Made by a program: the position numbers and the translations under genes. Source: Planomonospora_B alba (GTDB taxonomy: Bacteria; Actinomycetota; Actinomycetes; Streptosporangiales; Streptosporangiaceae). Taken from it: 64,000 nucleotides of DNA. The stretch covers positions 44,823 through 108,822 of the forward strand of contig NZ_BAAAUT010000025.1 in assembly GCF_039534085.1 (NCBI RefSeq), in the 5' to 3' direction. Every line of letters begins with the position of its first letter. The first letter of the stretch is position 1. The notes under the pieces were generated by a model that ran no database searches, was not told where the DNA came from, and saw nothing but the letters and a program-made list of their open reading frames with translations. Positions 1-8,767 of the stretch are shown here, piece after piece.

Positions 1-1
1 G

Positions 2-1054
2 CTCGCCACCCGCCGGCTGGTCTTCCTCGGCCGCGGACCCGACGAGTACGTGGCCCAGCAGTCGATCCGCACCTTCTTCAACGTCTCCGACCCGGCGCGG
101 CACTACGTCAAGACCGCCGTGTCGGTGCTGAACATGGGCTTCATGCGCGGGCTGTCCGCGGCGTACATGCAGGCCACCCCCGCCATCAACGACTGGCTGG
201 CGGAGCTGATCGCGGGCGACGGGGTGTTCCGCGCCAGCGGGCTCACCATCCTGCGCGAACGCGCCGCGATCGGCTACCGGCACCGGCAGTTCGAGGCGGC
301 CACCGACCGCTACTCGCCCTACCGCAAGATGCTCGCCGCGCTGTGGCGCGAGAGCCCGGTGCCGTCGCTGCGGCCCGGCGAGCGGCTGGCCACCATGGCC
401 TCGCTGCTCCACGTCGACCAGCAGGGCCACTCCCTGGCCGCGACGCTCGTCGAACGCTCCGGGCTGCCGCCGCGGGTGTGGCTCCGCCGCTACCTGGACG
501 CCTACCTCACCCCGCTGCTGCACGCGTTCTACGCCTACGACCTGGCGTTCATGCCGCACGGCGAGAACGTCATCCTGGTGCTCGACGGCGACGCGGTGAG
601 CCGGGTGATCTTCAAGGACATCGCCGAGGAGATCGTCGTCATGGACCCCGGCGCGCCCCTGCCCGAGTCCGTCGAGCGCATCCGCGCCGACGTGCCGGAG
701 GACATGCGGCTGCTGTCCATCTTCACCGACGTGTTCGACGGCTTCCTGCGCTACCTCAACGTCATCCTCGCCGAACGCGGGGTGCTCACGCAGGAGGAGT
801 TCTGGGGCACGGTGGCCGAGTGCGCTCTCGCGTACCAGGAGAGCGTCCCTCACCTGGCCGACCGGTTCGCCCGCTACGACCTGTTCGCGGCGGAGTTCGC
901 GCTGTCCTGCCTCAACCGGCTCCAGCTGCGCGACAACCAGCAGATGGTGGACCTCGCCGACCCGTCGGCCGCGCTGCAGCTGGTCGGCACGCTGCGCAAC
1001 CCGATCGCCGCCTTCGCGCCCCGGCGGGCGGACACGGTCCCGGCCGCGCCGTGA
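2..1054 (+). CDS. IucA/IucC-family (NIS) siderophore synthetase, C-terminal part
   Basis: The 5' end lies outside the window; the frame is open from base 2. The remaining 350 residues match the C-terminal half of NIS synthetases, which join a carboxylate to an amine or hydroxamate through an acyl-adenylate in siderophore assembly. The segment HGENVILVLDG followed by IFKDIAEEIVV is the family's nucleotide/carboxylate-binding signature, and the all-helical FhuF/IucC-like C-terminal lobe follows. The gene ends in GTGA, overlapping the start of the exporter at 1051, so the two are translationally coupled. The GTG at 50 is internal to the conserved region and is not a credible start. The family call is firm; which siderophore is made cannot be told from this fragment. 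Confidence 0.88.
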   Translation, partial: LATRRLVFLGRGPDEYVAQQSIRTFFNVSDPARHYVKTAVSVLNMGFMRGLSAAYMQATPAINDWLAELIAGDGVFRASGLTILRERAAIGYRHRQFEAATDRYSPYRKMLAALWRESPVPSLRPGERLATMASLLHVDQQGHSLAATLVERSGLPPRVWLRRYLDAYLTPLLHAFYAYDLAFMPHGENVILVLDGDAVSRVIFKDIAEEIVVMDPGAPLPESVERIRADVPEDMRLLSIFTDVFDGFLRYLNVILAERGVLTQEEFWGTVAECALAYQESVPHLADRFARYDLFAAEFALSCLNRLQLRDNQQMVDLADPSAALQLVGTLRNPIAAFAPRRADTVPAAP

Positions 1055-2499
1055 CCGCACCCGCCGCACCGGCGCGGCCGCGGACCCGGTGGCTCGTCCT
1101 CGCGGTGCTCTGCCTCGCCGAACTCGTCGTGGTCCTCGACCACACCGTGCTCAACGTCGCGATCCCGACGCTGACCGCGGAGCTCGGTGCGGACACCGCG
1201 CAGGTGCAGTGGATCATCAACGCGTACGCGCTCGGCCAGGCCGGCCTGCTGCTCGCCGCGGGATCCGCCGCCGACCGGTACGGCCGGCGGCGGATCCTGA
1301 TGGCTGGCCTGGTGGTGTTCGGCGCGACGTCGCTGGCCGCCGCGTCCGCCTCGGGTCCCGGCGCCCTCATCGCGGCCCGCGCCGGCATGGGCCTGGGCGG
1401 CGCGCTGCTGATCACCGGCACCCTCGCCGTCGCCGTCCAGGTCTTCGACGCGCAGGAGCGGCCCAAGGCCATCGGCATCTGGGCGGCGGTCAGCGCGCTC
1501 GGCTTCGCGTCCGGGCCGCCGCTGGGCGGGGTGGTGCTCGCGCACGCCTCCTGGAGTGCGATCTTCCTGCTCAACGTGCCGGTGGTGGTGGTCTGCCTGG
1601 TCGCGGCGCGGGCGCTCGTGCCGGAGTCGCGCAACCCGGCCGGCGGCCGCCCCGACCTGGCCGGAGCGCTGCTGGCCACCGCCGGCACCACCGGCGTGGT
1701 GTACGCCATCATCGCGACGGACTGGCGGGCCGCCGCCGCCGGCGCGGCGCTGCTCGCCGCCTTCCTCGCCTGGCAGCGCCGCGCCCGCGACCCGATGCTC
1801 AACCTCGCCCTGTTCCGCGACCGGCGCTTCACGGGCGCGGTGACCGGCATCGTGCTGATCACCTTCGGCAGTTCCGGTGCGCTGTTCCTGCTCACCATGC
1901 AGTTGCAGTTCGTCGGCGAGCACGATCCGCTGCAGGCGGGCCTGCGGATGGCGCCGTTCGCGCTGAGCGTCGTGGTGCTCAACGCCTCCGGTGTGGCGGC
2001 GCGGCTCATCCGGGGCCTGGGCGCGCCCCTGGCCATCGCCGGCGGCATGGGCCTGCTCGCGGCCGGGCTCGTCGTGGTCGCGCAGTCCGGCGGGGACGGC
2101 TACCGGTCGCTGCTGGCCGGGCTGCTGCTGATGGGCACCGGCTGCGCCGTCGCCAACCCGGCGATCGTGGAGGCGGTGTTCAGCGCCGTCCCGCCCGACG
2201 ACGCGGGTGCCGGCGCCGGCATCGAGGGCACGATGACCGAGCTGGGCAGCAGCCTGGGCGTCGCCGCCCTGGGCACCCTCATGCAGGTGCGCTGGAGCGC
2301 GCTCCTGCCGGCCGCCGCGGCCGCCGACTCGCTGCCCGCCGCGCTCGCCGCCGCCGGCACCGCCGCCGAGCGGGACACGGTCCTCGCCACGTTCGCCGAC
2401 GCCCTGCGGTACGGCGAGCTCGCCGGCGCGGCGGCCGTGCTGGCCGGGGGCTGCGTCACGGCGCTGCTGATCCACCTCGCGCGCCGCGACGCCGCCTGA
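1051..2499 (+). CDS. MFS transporter, DHA2 (EmrB/QacA) type; likely siderophore exporter
   Basis: A 482-residue membrane protein with about 14 hydrophobic segments, the usual DHA2 count. It carries LDHTVLNVAIPTL in helix 1 (motif D1-like), the loop motif GSAADRYGRRRIL (motif A), and a motif-C-like region GFASGPPLGGVVL. The GTG start at 1051 overlaps the upstream synthetase stop in GTGA; reading frame further upstream belongs to a shadow of that gene. DHA2 pumps are proton-driven exporters. Coupling to an NIS synthetase suggests that it exports the siderophore, which is inference from context. An inverted repeat at 2581-2601 follows before the convergent acetyltransferase. Confidence 0.88.
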   Translation: MTAPAAPARPRTRWLVLAVLCLAELVVVLDHTVLNVAIPTLTAELGADTAQVQWIINAYALGQAGLLLAAGSAADRYGRRRILMAGLVVFGATSLAAASASGPGALIAARAGMGLGGALLITGTLAVAVQVFDAQERPKAIGIWAAVSALGFASGPPLGGVVLAHASWSAIFLLNVPVVVVCLVAARALVPESRNPAGGRPDLAGALLATAGTTGVVYAIIATDWRAAAAGAALLAAFLAWQRRARDPMLNLALFRDRRFTGAVTGIVLITFGSSGALFLLTMQLQFVGEHDPLQAGLRMAPFALSVVVLNASGVAARLIRGLGAPLAIAGGMGLLAAGLVVVAQSGGDGYRSLLAGLLLMGTGCAVANPAIVEAVFSAVPPDDAGAGAGIEGTMTELGSSLGVAALGTLMQVRWSALLPAAAAADSLPAALAAAGTAAERDTVLATFADALRYGELAGAAAVLAGGCVTALLIHLARRDAA

Positions 2500-2580
2500 C
2501 CGGCGCACGCAGCGGCCGGGCCGGGCCGGCGGTGCAGCGGTTCGCCCGCGTGCCCGGCGCGTGGCACTCCGTCCTTCCCG

Positions 2581-2601
2581 CCGCCGGGGTCCTCCCGGCG
2601 G
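2581..2601. terminator. hairpin between convergent genes
   Basis: CCGCCGGG (2581-2588) pairs perfectly with CCCGGCGG (2594-2601) over a 5-base loop. It lies between the convergent stops at 2499 and 2609 and could terminate both transcripts. There is no U-tract, as is usual in actinomycetes. Confidence 0.4.
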
Positions 2602-2608
2602 CCGGTGG

Positions 2609-3151
2609 TCAGCCCCGCGTCTCCCAGACCACGTCGACGCCGGCCTCCGCGGGCGCGACCGGGTCCCGGGGGACGCGCTCCACCTCGCGGTAGCCGAGAC
2701 GCCGGGGTACGGCGCCGCTCGCGTGGTTCGCCGCGTCGTGCTTGATCACGATCCGCTCGATCCCGGGCAGTGCGAGTCCTGCTGCGGTGAGCGCCCCGGC
2801 CGCGGCCGTCGCGTACCCGCGGCCGGTGTGACCGGCGTGCAGCCAGTAGCCGATCTCCAGGGCGCCGGGGCCGACGCGGGCCATCAGCCCGATGGACCCG
2901 GCGACCGTGCCGTCCGCGAGCCGGATGAGGTAGTTGAACTCGGTGCCCTCGGCCCAGCCCTCCTCGGAGCGCCGGATCCAGCCGAGGGCGTCGTCGAGCG
3001 AATGCCCGTCGTGGGCCCAGGCCATCCAGGGCTGCAGATGGGCGATCGACTCGCCGATCGCCGCCGCGACGCCCTCGGCGTCCGCCTCGGTCACCCGGCG
3101 GAGGACGACGGGACCCGCGTCGATCTCTTCGGGAGGTGGGACTCGTTCCAT
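2609..3151 (-). CDS. GNAT-family N-acetyltransferase (RimJ/RimL-like)
   Basis: A 180-residue single-domain protein. It opens with VVLRRVTEADAEGVAAAI, typical of RimJ/RimL-type GNATs, and has IGYWLHAGHTGRGYATAAAG, in which the R/Q-G-x-G/A acetyl-CoA loop is present as TGRGYA. The segment IVIKHDAANHASGAVPRRLGY matches the 'N..S..v..klGf' end of the family. It would transfer an acetyl group from acetyl-CoA to an amine; the substrate is unknown. The ATG at 3151 was chosen because the conserved fold begins just after it. It lies 56 bases downstream of the WYL regulator gene on the same strand and may be co-transcribed with it. Confidence 0.85.
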   Translation of the reverse strand: MERVPPPEEIDAGPVVLRRVTEADAEGVAAAIGESIAHLQPWMAWAHDGHSLDDALGWIRRSEEGWAEGTEFNYLIRLADGTVAGSIGLMARVGPGALEIGYWLHAGHTGRGYATAAAGALTAAGLALPGIERIVIKHDAANHASGAVPRRLGYREVERVPRDPVAPAEAGVDVVWETRG

Positions 3152-3207
3152 CGCTGGATGGTCGCACGAGGGGACGGAAGGCTCAACGGAGCCGTGCCGC
3201 CCGGGGT

Positions 3208-4185
3208 TCAGGCGACCGGCCGCGGACGGTCCGGCCAGGCCGCCCGCTGCAGCCGGGCCGTCAGGACCCGCAGGTGGTCGACGAGCTCGCGGGGCTCGTG
3301 GATGTCGAAGTCGAACCCGAAGGCGGCCACCCACACCGCCAGCTGGTCGAGGTCGTCGGAGCCGATCCGCAGCGTGCAGGTGCGGTCGTCGACGGGCTCG
3401 ATCACGCCGAGGGTGGGCGGCACCTCCTCGGCGACCTCTTCGGCGGAGCCGTGCATCGTCAGCACCGCCTGGTACCGGAACGGGCTGGTGGTGATGCCGG
3501 TGGCCAGATACGCCGCCACGTCCTCGGCGGGGAGCCCCCGGGGCGTGAAGCGGGGGCCGCCCGGGACGCGCAGCGCCACGCGGTCGGCGCGGAACGTCCG
3601 CCAGTCCCGCCGTTCGGTGTCCCAGCCGAGCAGGTACCAGCGCCGCCCGCTGTGCACCAGCCGGTAGGGCTCGACGTCGCGGACGGTGGCCGAGCCGTCG
3701 TGGGAGGTGTAGTCGAAGCGCAGGCGCTCGTGGCCGCGGATCGCGGTGGCGACGGCGGTCAGCACGTCCGGATCGACGGTGGGCCCGAGCGACGGCACGG
3801 TGACCACGGCGGCGCCGAGCGAGTCGACCCGGTGCCGCAGCCTGGCGGGCAGCACCTGGTCCAGCTTCGCCAGGGCGCGCACGGAGGTCTCCGCGATCCC
3901 GGTGACCGCGGCGCCGGCCACGGTGCGCAGCCCGATGGCCATCGCGACCGCCTCGTCGTCGTCCAGCAGCAGCGGCGGCAGGCGGCTGCCGCCGCCCAGC
4001 CGGTAGCCGCCGCCCCCGCCACCGGCAGCGCTGATCGGGTAGCCCAGCGACCGCAGCTTGTCGACGTCGCGGCGGACCGTCCGGGCACTCACCCCGAGCC
4101 GATCGGACAGCTCCCGGCCGGACCAGTCGCGCTGCGTCTGCAGCAGCGTCAGCAGGCGGAGCAGCCGGGCTGAGACCTGCAACAT
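3208..4185 (-). CDS. WYL-domain transcriptional regulator (YafY/DeoR-like)
   Basis: A 325-residue protein. An N-terminal helix-turn-helix (about residues 5-60, with LSDRLGVSARTVRRDVDKLR) is followed by a linker and a WYL domain (about 140-230) with RLRFDYTSHDG and EPYRLVHSGRRWYLLGWD. A C-terminal WCX-like extension ends the protein. WYL domains bind small ligands or nucleic acid and usually sit in local regulators. The gene is divergent from the NmrA-like gene at 4270 with an 84-base gap, a frequent arrangement in actinomycetes in which the regulator controls the oxidoreductase and itself; that control is inferred. The ATG at 4185 gives the expected N-terminus. Confidence 0.9.
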   Translation of the reverse strand: MLQVSARLLRLLTLLQTQRDWSGRELSDRLGVSARTVRRDVDKLRSLGYPISAAGGGGGGYRLGGGSRLPPLLLDDDEAVAMAIGLRTVAGAAVTGIAETSVRALAKLDQVLPARLRHRVDSLGAAVVTVPSLGPTVDPDVLTAVATAIRGHERLRFDYTSHDGSATVRDVEPYRLVHSGRRWYLLGWDTERRDWRTFRADRVALRVPGGPRFTPRGLPAEDVAAYLATGITTSPFRYQAVLTMHGSAEEVAEEVPPTLGVIEPVDDRTCTLRIGSDDLDQLAVWVAAFGFDFDIHEPRELVDHLRVLTARLQRAAWPDRPRPVA

Positions 4186-4269
4186 GCGGAGGAGTCTGCC
4201 ACCGGTCGCGGACAGGAGATGACCGCGGCATCCCTAGCGTCGGAGGCGACGGAGGAAAGGAGAACCCCC

Positions 4270-5091
4270 ATGACCGTTCTCGTGACGGGCGCCACCGGCA
4301 ACGTCGGGCGCCCCCTCGTGGAGCAGCTGCTGGCCGGCGGGCACAAGGTGCGGGCGCTGACCCGCAACCCCGCGACGGCCGACCTGCCGGCCGGCGCGGA
4401 GGTCGTCGCCGGGAACCTGTCCGACAGCGCGAGCCTGCCGGAGGTGTTCGACGGCGTGACCGCGGCGCACCTGATCGGCTTCGGTGACGGCTACGCGCCG
4501 CTGGGCAACGGCGCGGAGATCGCCGACATCGCCCGGCGGGCCGGGGTCCGCACCGTGACGGTGCTCAAGGGAAGCCAGGACAAGGAGCCGCTGGAGGAGG
4601 CCGTGCAGGCCGGCGGGCTGAGGTGGACCTGCCTGGCGCCGGTCGAGTTCATGTCCAACACGCTGGAGTGGGCGGAGTCGATCCGCGCCGAGGGCGTCGT
4701 CCGCGACGCCTTCCCCGGCATCAGGAGCGCGATGGTGCACGACGCCGACATCGCCGCGGTCGCCGCCGCCGCGCTGACCGCCGACGGGCACGGGGGCCGG
4801 ACCTACTGGCTGACCGGTCCGCAGGCGCTGACCCATCCGGAGAAGGTCCGCGTCATCGGTGAGGTGCTCGGCCGCGAGGTGCGCTTCGTCGAACTCAGCC
4901 AGGACGAGATGGTCGCCAGGTGGCGCGCGGAGGGGTATTCGGACTCCGACATCGCGTTCTTCGTCATGATGCGGACCGATCCGCCCGAGGCGGGTCGCAC
5001 CGTGCTGCCCACCGTCGAGCAGGTGACCGGCAGGCCCGCCCGGACCTTCCGGCAGTGGGTGGAGGAGAACGCCGCGGCCTTCGGCGCGTGA
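4270..5091 (+). CDS. NmrA-like NAD(P)-binding protein (atypical SDR)
   Basis: A 273-residue protein. Rossmann motif VTGATGNVGRPL is at the extreme N-terminus, followed by RALTRNP, the cofactor-discriminating turn of atypical SDRs. Later segments (FMSNTLEWAESI, VHDADIAAVAAAALT, TYWLTGP) match the NmrA/QorB-like family (NAD(P)H:quinone oxidoreductase 2-like). The catalytic YxxxK of classical SDRs is absent, as expected for this family, which may act as a redox sensor or a quinone reductase. The ATG at 4270 follows a strong GGAGGAAAGGAG site (4249-4262); a longer frame from 4219 is open but lacks such a site. It is divergently transcribed from the WYL regulator. Confidence 0.86.
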   Translation: MTVLVTGATGNVGRPLVEQLLAGGHKVRALTRNPATADLPAGAEVVAGNLSDSASLPEVFDGVTAAHLIGFGDGYAPLGNGAEIADIARRAGVRTVTVLKGSQDKEPLEEAVQAGGLRWTCLAPVEFMSNTLEWAESIRAEGVVRDAFPGIRSAMVHDADIAAVAAAALTADGHGGRTYWLTGPQALTHPEKVRVIGEVLGREVRFVELSQDEMVARWRAEGYSDSDIAFFVMMRTDPPEAGRTVLPTVEQVTGRPARTFRQWVEENAAAFGA

Positions 5092-5173
5092 CCGGCGGCT
5101 CCGGTGACCGGTGAGGTCCGGGACCACGGGCGGCTCCCGATGTCCGCCCCTCGGGGTTCCCGGGCGGGGCGCC

Positions 5174-5833
5174 TCAGGTCACCAGGCCCCTGCGGTAGGC
5201 GTAGACCACCGCCTGCACCCGGTCACGCAGGCCCAGCTTGGTGAGGATGCGCGACACGTACGTCTTGACCGTCTCCTGGCTGATCACCAGGGTGGCGGCG
5301 ATCTCGCTGTTGGACAGGCCGTCGGCGATCAGGCGCAGCACCTCCAGCTCGCGGGGGGTCAGCGCGGTCTCGTCCGGCGTGGCCCGGGCGGGGCGGATCC
5401 GGGAGGCGTACCTGCCGACGAGTTGCCGCGTCACCTCGGGCGCCAGCAGCGCGGCGCCCGAGGTGACGGTGCGGATGCCGTGCAGGAGCTGCGCCGGCGG
5501 GGCGTCCTTGAGCAGGAACCCGCTCGCCCCCGCGCGCAGCGCCTCGTAGACGTACTCGTCCAGGTTGAACGTCGTCACCACGAGCACCTTGACGGGGTCC
5601 GCCACCCCGGCGCCGGCCAGCAGGCGGGTGGCCTCGATGCCGTCGAGCACCGGCATCCGCACGTCCATCACGACGATGTCGGGGCGCAGCCGCCGGGCGA
5701 GGTCCACCGCGGTGCGGCCGTCACCGCACTCGCCCACCGCCTCCAGATCGGGCTGCGCGTCGATGATCGTCACGAAGCCGGTTCGGATCAGTGCCTGGTC
5801 GTCGCAGACCAGCACCCGGATCGGCGCGGTCAC
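5174..5833 (-). CDS. NarL/FixJ-family response regulator
   Basis: A 219-residue regulator. The receiver domain (about residues 5-120) has the acidic pair in VCDDQ, phosphoacceptor Asp in IVVMDVRMP and the conserved Lys in FLLKDAPP. The C-terminal LuxR-type helix-turn-helix has LTPRELEVLRLIADGLSN and ISQETVKTYVSRIL. It is the output partner of the histidine kinase encoded immediately upstream. Its GTG start at 5833 overlaps the kinase stop in GTGA, so translation is coupled. Targets are not visible, although the CPBP protease gene in the same transcript may be one. Confidence 0.95.
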   Translation of the reverse strand: MTAPIRVLVCDDQALIRTGFVTIIDAQPDLEAVGECGDGRTAVDLARRLRPDIVVMDVRMPVLDGIEATRLLAGAGVADPVKVLVVTTFNLDEYVYEALRAGASGFLLKDAPPAQLLHGIRTVTSGAALLAPEVTRQLVGRYASRIRPARATPDETALTPRELEVLRLIADGLSNSEIAATLVISQETVKTYVSRILTKLGLRDRVQAVVYAYRRGLVT

Positions 5834-6990
5834 GACCGGCCCCCCGCGGGGATGCGGGCCTGCACGAGGAAGCCGCCGTCCGCCTGCCGGTCGGCGCCGA
5901 ACCGGCCGCCGAGGGCCTCGACCCGCTCGCGGAGCCCGGCCAGGCCCCGCCCGCTCCCGCCGGGAGAGGCGGCCCCGGAGCCGGGGCCGTCGGTGCTGAC
6001 CGCCACGCTGATCTCCTTCTCGCCGTAGCGCACCCGGACCGCGGTGGGGCTGCCGTGGGCGTGTTTGAGGGCGTTCGTGAGGGCTTCCTGGACGACCCTA
6101 TAGGCCACGAATTCGGCGCTGCCCGCCGATTCCGCCGGGTCGCCCTCCTCGACGAGCTCCACCGGCTGCCCGGCCCGGCGGGTCTGCTCCACCAGCGTGC
6201 GGAGCCCGCCGACGGCCGGCACGCCGGCGTCGGCGTCGGCGTCGTGATCGGCCTTGAGCAGGTCGAGCATGTGCCGCAGGTCGGTGATGGCCCGCCGGCC
6301 GGTGTCGGTGACGGCGCTCAGCGCCGCGTCGAGGCGGTCCGGGGCGGCGGTCAGGTAGCGGGCGGCCTCGGCCTGCACGACCATCGCCGTCACGTGGTGG
6401 GTCACGACGTCGTGGAGCTCGCGGGCGATGCGGGTGCGTTCGGCGGCGCGGGTGGCCTCGGCGACGTGGCGGCGGCGTTCGGCCTCGGCGGCGCGGGTGG
6501 AGCGCAGCCAGGCCCCGATGCCCCACGCCAGGGCCAGCAGCAGGTAGAACACCACGTACCCTTCCAGCGGCTCGGTCGCACCGATCCGGCTGAGCGCGAA
6601 CGCCAGCGGCACGTACGCCAGGGAGAGGAGGACCACGGTGGCGCGCCGGTGCCGCTCCAGGTGGGCGCCCGCGCTGATGAGCGCGATGGGCATCGCGTTG
6701 CTCGCGAACACGTGGTAGCCGCGGAGCTGGTCGAGGACGAAGCCGAGCGACACCAGAGCCAGGCACACGGCCGGCCACCGCCGCCGCACGGCGAGCGGAA
6801 GGCACTCCAGGGCGATCACCACGAGCGCAGCCGCGTCGAAGGGGCGGGCCGGCAGGTCGCCGACCTGGGTCCCCTTGCCGTGGAGGGCAGGCAGGAGCGA
6901 CGCGGCGGCCAGCAGCAGCCCGAACGGCGCATCCCGGACCACGACGCCGCACCGCCGCCACAGGTCCGTGGCCCGCCGCAGATCGATCAC
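5830..6990 (-). CDS. sensor histidine kinase, DesK/NarX-like (HisKA_3)
   Basis: A 386-residue membrane kinase. The N-terminal half has four or five hydrophobic segments and no sizeable extracellular domain, so it probably senses the membrane or a small molecule. The dimerisation/phosphoacceptor motif is RIARELHDVVTHHVTAMV, a HisKA_3 box, and the ATPase domain has VVQEALTNALKHAHG (N box) and SGRGLAGLRERVEALGG (G2 box). The GTG at 6990 overlaps the stop of the CPBP protease gene (GTGA), and its own stop overlaps the regulator start. The order protease, kinase, regulator in one coupled transcript suggests a shared envelope function, which is inference. Confidence 0.92.
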   Translation of the reverse strand: MIDLRRATDLWRRCGVVVRDAPFGLLLAAASLLPALHGKGTQVGDLPARPFDAAALVVIALECLPLAVRRRWPAVCLALVSLGFVLDQLRGYHVFASNAMPIALISAGAHLERHRRATVVLLSLAYVPLAFALSRIGATEPLEGYVVFYLLLALAWGIGAWLRSTRAAEAERRRHVAEATRAAERTRIARELHDVVTHHVTAMVVQAEAARYLTAAPDRLDAALSAVTDTGRRAITDLRHMLDLLKADHDADADAGVPAVGGLRTLVEQTRRAGQPVELVEEGDPAESAGSAEFVAYRVVQEALTNALKHAHGSPTAVRVRYGEKEISVAVSTDGPGSGAASPGGSGRGLAGLRERVEALGGRFGADRQADGGFLVQARIPAGGRS

Positions 6991-7808
6991 CGGGAGAGCG
7001 TAGCGGCCGCGCCGCGCCGGACCGGGACCACGTTGCCCCGCCGGCGGGCCAGCCACATGAACACCGCCGTCAGCAGCAGGCCGGCCACCACCGCGTACAG
7101 GCTCGCCTCCGGCCCGAAAGCGCCGCCCGTCAGCAGGGAGGGGCCCGACGTCACGCCGTGCAGCAGCCCCTGCGTCACGCCGTTGCCCGAGACCTCGGTG
7201 CCGAAGATGCCGGCCGCCGCGAAGTTCCAGCCGAAGTGCACCCCGATCGGCACCCACAGGGTGCGGGTGGCGGCGTAGGCGGCGGCGAGCATGCCGCCCG
7301 CCTCGATCGCGATGGCGAGCGCGCCCCACAGGTCGGCGTGCGGGTTGAACAGGTGCGACAGCCCGAACAGCACGCCGGTCAGCGCCAGCGCCGGCCACGT
7401 CCCCGTGCGCTCCTCGATGATCCTGAACAGGATGCCGCGGAACAGCAGCTCCTCCGTCACCGCGGCGGCGGCCATGAAGCCGAGCAGCCCGGCCGCGCCC
7501 CCGAGCGAGCCCTGGCCGTCGATCCGGTAGCCGCCCAGGAGGGCGATGTTCGCGATGACCGCCGCGAACATCGCGACCCCGATCAGCGTCCCCCGCGTGA
7601 CGGCGCCGGCGGCGCCCCGCGCCGCCACCTCCACCGGCGCGCGGCGCTCGGACCACCGCACCGCGCGGGCGTACACGAGTACGGCGAGCACGGCCGTCGC
7701 GACGCCGAGGAGCAGGGTGAGGAGCGGGTCGCCTTGCACCGCGCCCACGGCCGCGCTACCGGCGAAGGCGACCGCCGCGACGGGCACGAGCTGTTTCAAC
7801 AACCGCAT
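6987..7808 (-). CDS. CPBP-family intramembrane glutamic endopeptidase (CAAX-like)
   Basis: A 273-residue protein with about eight hydrophobic helices. It carries the family motifs: motif 1 TEELLFRGILFRIIEE (the paired Glu plus Arg), motif 2 FGLSHL, and a motif-3-like segment GVHFGWNFAAAGIFG. CPBP proteins are membrane-embedded proteases related to Rce1, and bacterial members may process peptides or protect against bacteriocins. It is the first gene of a three-gene coupled transcript with the two-component system. The ATG at 7808 begins a plausible first transmembrane helix. The substrate is unknown. Confidence 0.88.
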   Translation of the reverse strand: MRLLKQLVPVAAVAFAGSAAVGAVQGDPLLTLLLGVATAVLAVLVYARAVRWSERRAPVEVAARGAAGAVTRGTLIGVAMFAAVIANIALLGGYRIDGQGSLGGAAGLLGFMAAAAVTEELLFRGILFRIIEERTGTWPALALTGVLFGLSHLFNPHADLWGALAIAIEAGGMLAAAYAATRTLWVPIGVHFGWNFAAAGIFGTEVSGNGVTQGLLHGVTSGPSLLTGGAFGPEASLYAVVAGLLLTAVFMWLARRRGNVVPVRRGAAATLSR

Positions 7809-8112
7809 GACGACTCCCTTACGTGGGGGGTTTCGCGGCGGGGTCCCGCCGCACGGGAAACGCTAGGGATCCGGCGGTCCGGGATCGTCCCCCCTCGGTG
7901 GACATCCGCCGGTAGCTCGCAAGGGGGACGGGCGCACCCGCGATCCGCCGCGCGCCTCCTACGACCGGCCCGGCGCGACCGGCCCGGCCCGGCGCGGGCG
8001 CGACCGGTCCGGCCCTCAGAACGTCTCCAGCACCGGGCAGGCTCTGGCGTCCGCCCGGTTCCCGCCCTCGTGACCGAGGCCCGCGTCGAAGATCTTGTGG
8101 CAAGATCACGGA
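7809..8112. promoter_or_regulatory. divergent intergenic region, 304 bases
   Basis: Lies between the protease gene (leftward) and the VOC gene (rightward), so it must hold at least one promoter for each. I see no open frame with protein character, no clear terminator and no strong palindrome. It is C-rich, with runs such as CCCGGCGCGACCGGCCCGG near 7968. Confidence 0.4.
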
Positions 8113-8514
8113 ATGCTGCGACTCACCGATTTCATCATCGACTGCCCGGACCCGATGGAGCTGGCGGCGTTCTACGCCGAGGTGACGGGCCGTCCGGTCA
8201 AGGAAGGCAGCACCGGGAACTGGGCCGGCATCAAGTTCGGCGAGATCGAGCTGGCCTTCATCCGGGTGGACGACTACCGCGCCCCGCAGTGGCCCGACAG
8301 CGAGCACCCCAAGCAGTTCCACCTCGACTTCGAAGTGGACGACATCGAGTCCGAGCAGCGCCGCGTCCTCGACCTCGGCGCGACGCTGCGGCAGGACTTC
8401 ACCGGCCCCGACGGCTACGGCTGGCGGATCTACACCGACCCGGTCGGCCACCCCTTCTGCCTGTGCCGCAACAAGGGCGTCGTCTGGACCGACCAGGGCC
8501 CGCTCTGGCCCTAG
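8113..8514 (+). CDS. VOC-superfamily (glyoxalase-like) protein
   Basis: A 133-residue protein made of one glyoxalase/bleomycin-resistance fold unit pair. It begins LTDFIIDCPDPMELAAFYAEVTG, typical of the DUF1338-unrelated 'glyoxalase-like' subfamily, and continues with HPKQFHLDFEVDDI and ends DPVGHPFCLC. The His in QFHLDFEV and the Glu/His near the C-terminus are where metal ligands sit in this fold, but the reaction cannot be predicted. The ATG at 8113 starts right before the first beta strand; a GTG 18 bases earlier is also open. It stands alone, divergent from the protease operon. Confidence 0.85.
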   Translation: MLRLTDFIIDCPDPMELAAFYAEVTGRPVKEGSTGNWAGIKFGEIELAFIRVDDYRAPQWPDSEHPKQFHLDFEVDDIESEQRRVLDLGATLRQDFTGPDGYGWRIYTDPVGHPFCLCRNKGVVWTDQGPLWP

Positions 8515-8767
8515 CCGGGCTCTTCACCCCCCTTCCCCCACCGGCGAGGACCTCGTCGGACGCTCGGATGAGCCCGGCGTCCGGCCACGGACGAGGAAGC
8601 GGAGCGAGCCGGTCCGCGCCCCCGGCGCAGCCGTGACACGACCATGACACGGCGCGGACGGGGCGGGGACACCGCCGCCCGACAGTGGACGGGGCCGGCC
8701 GCCCGGCCGGCCGGGCGGCTCCGGCCCGGCAGGGGCCGGCGAAGGTGATCACGGGAAGGGGAGGGCC

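Noticed and set aside
5144..5169. Weak hairpin between the convergent genes ending at 5091 and 5174
   Set aside because: Only six paired bases with a 12-base loop. Such pairs are common at this GC content.
8634..8662. Direct repeat TGACACGACCATGACACG upstream of the TPR protein gene
   Set aside because: It is a short repeat without symmetry and too far from the start codon to assign as a promoter or operator.
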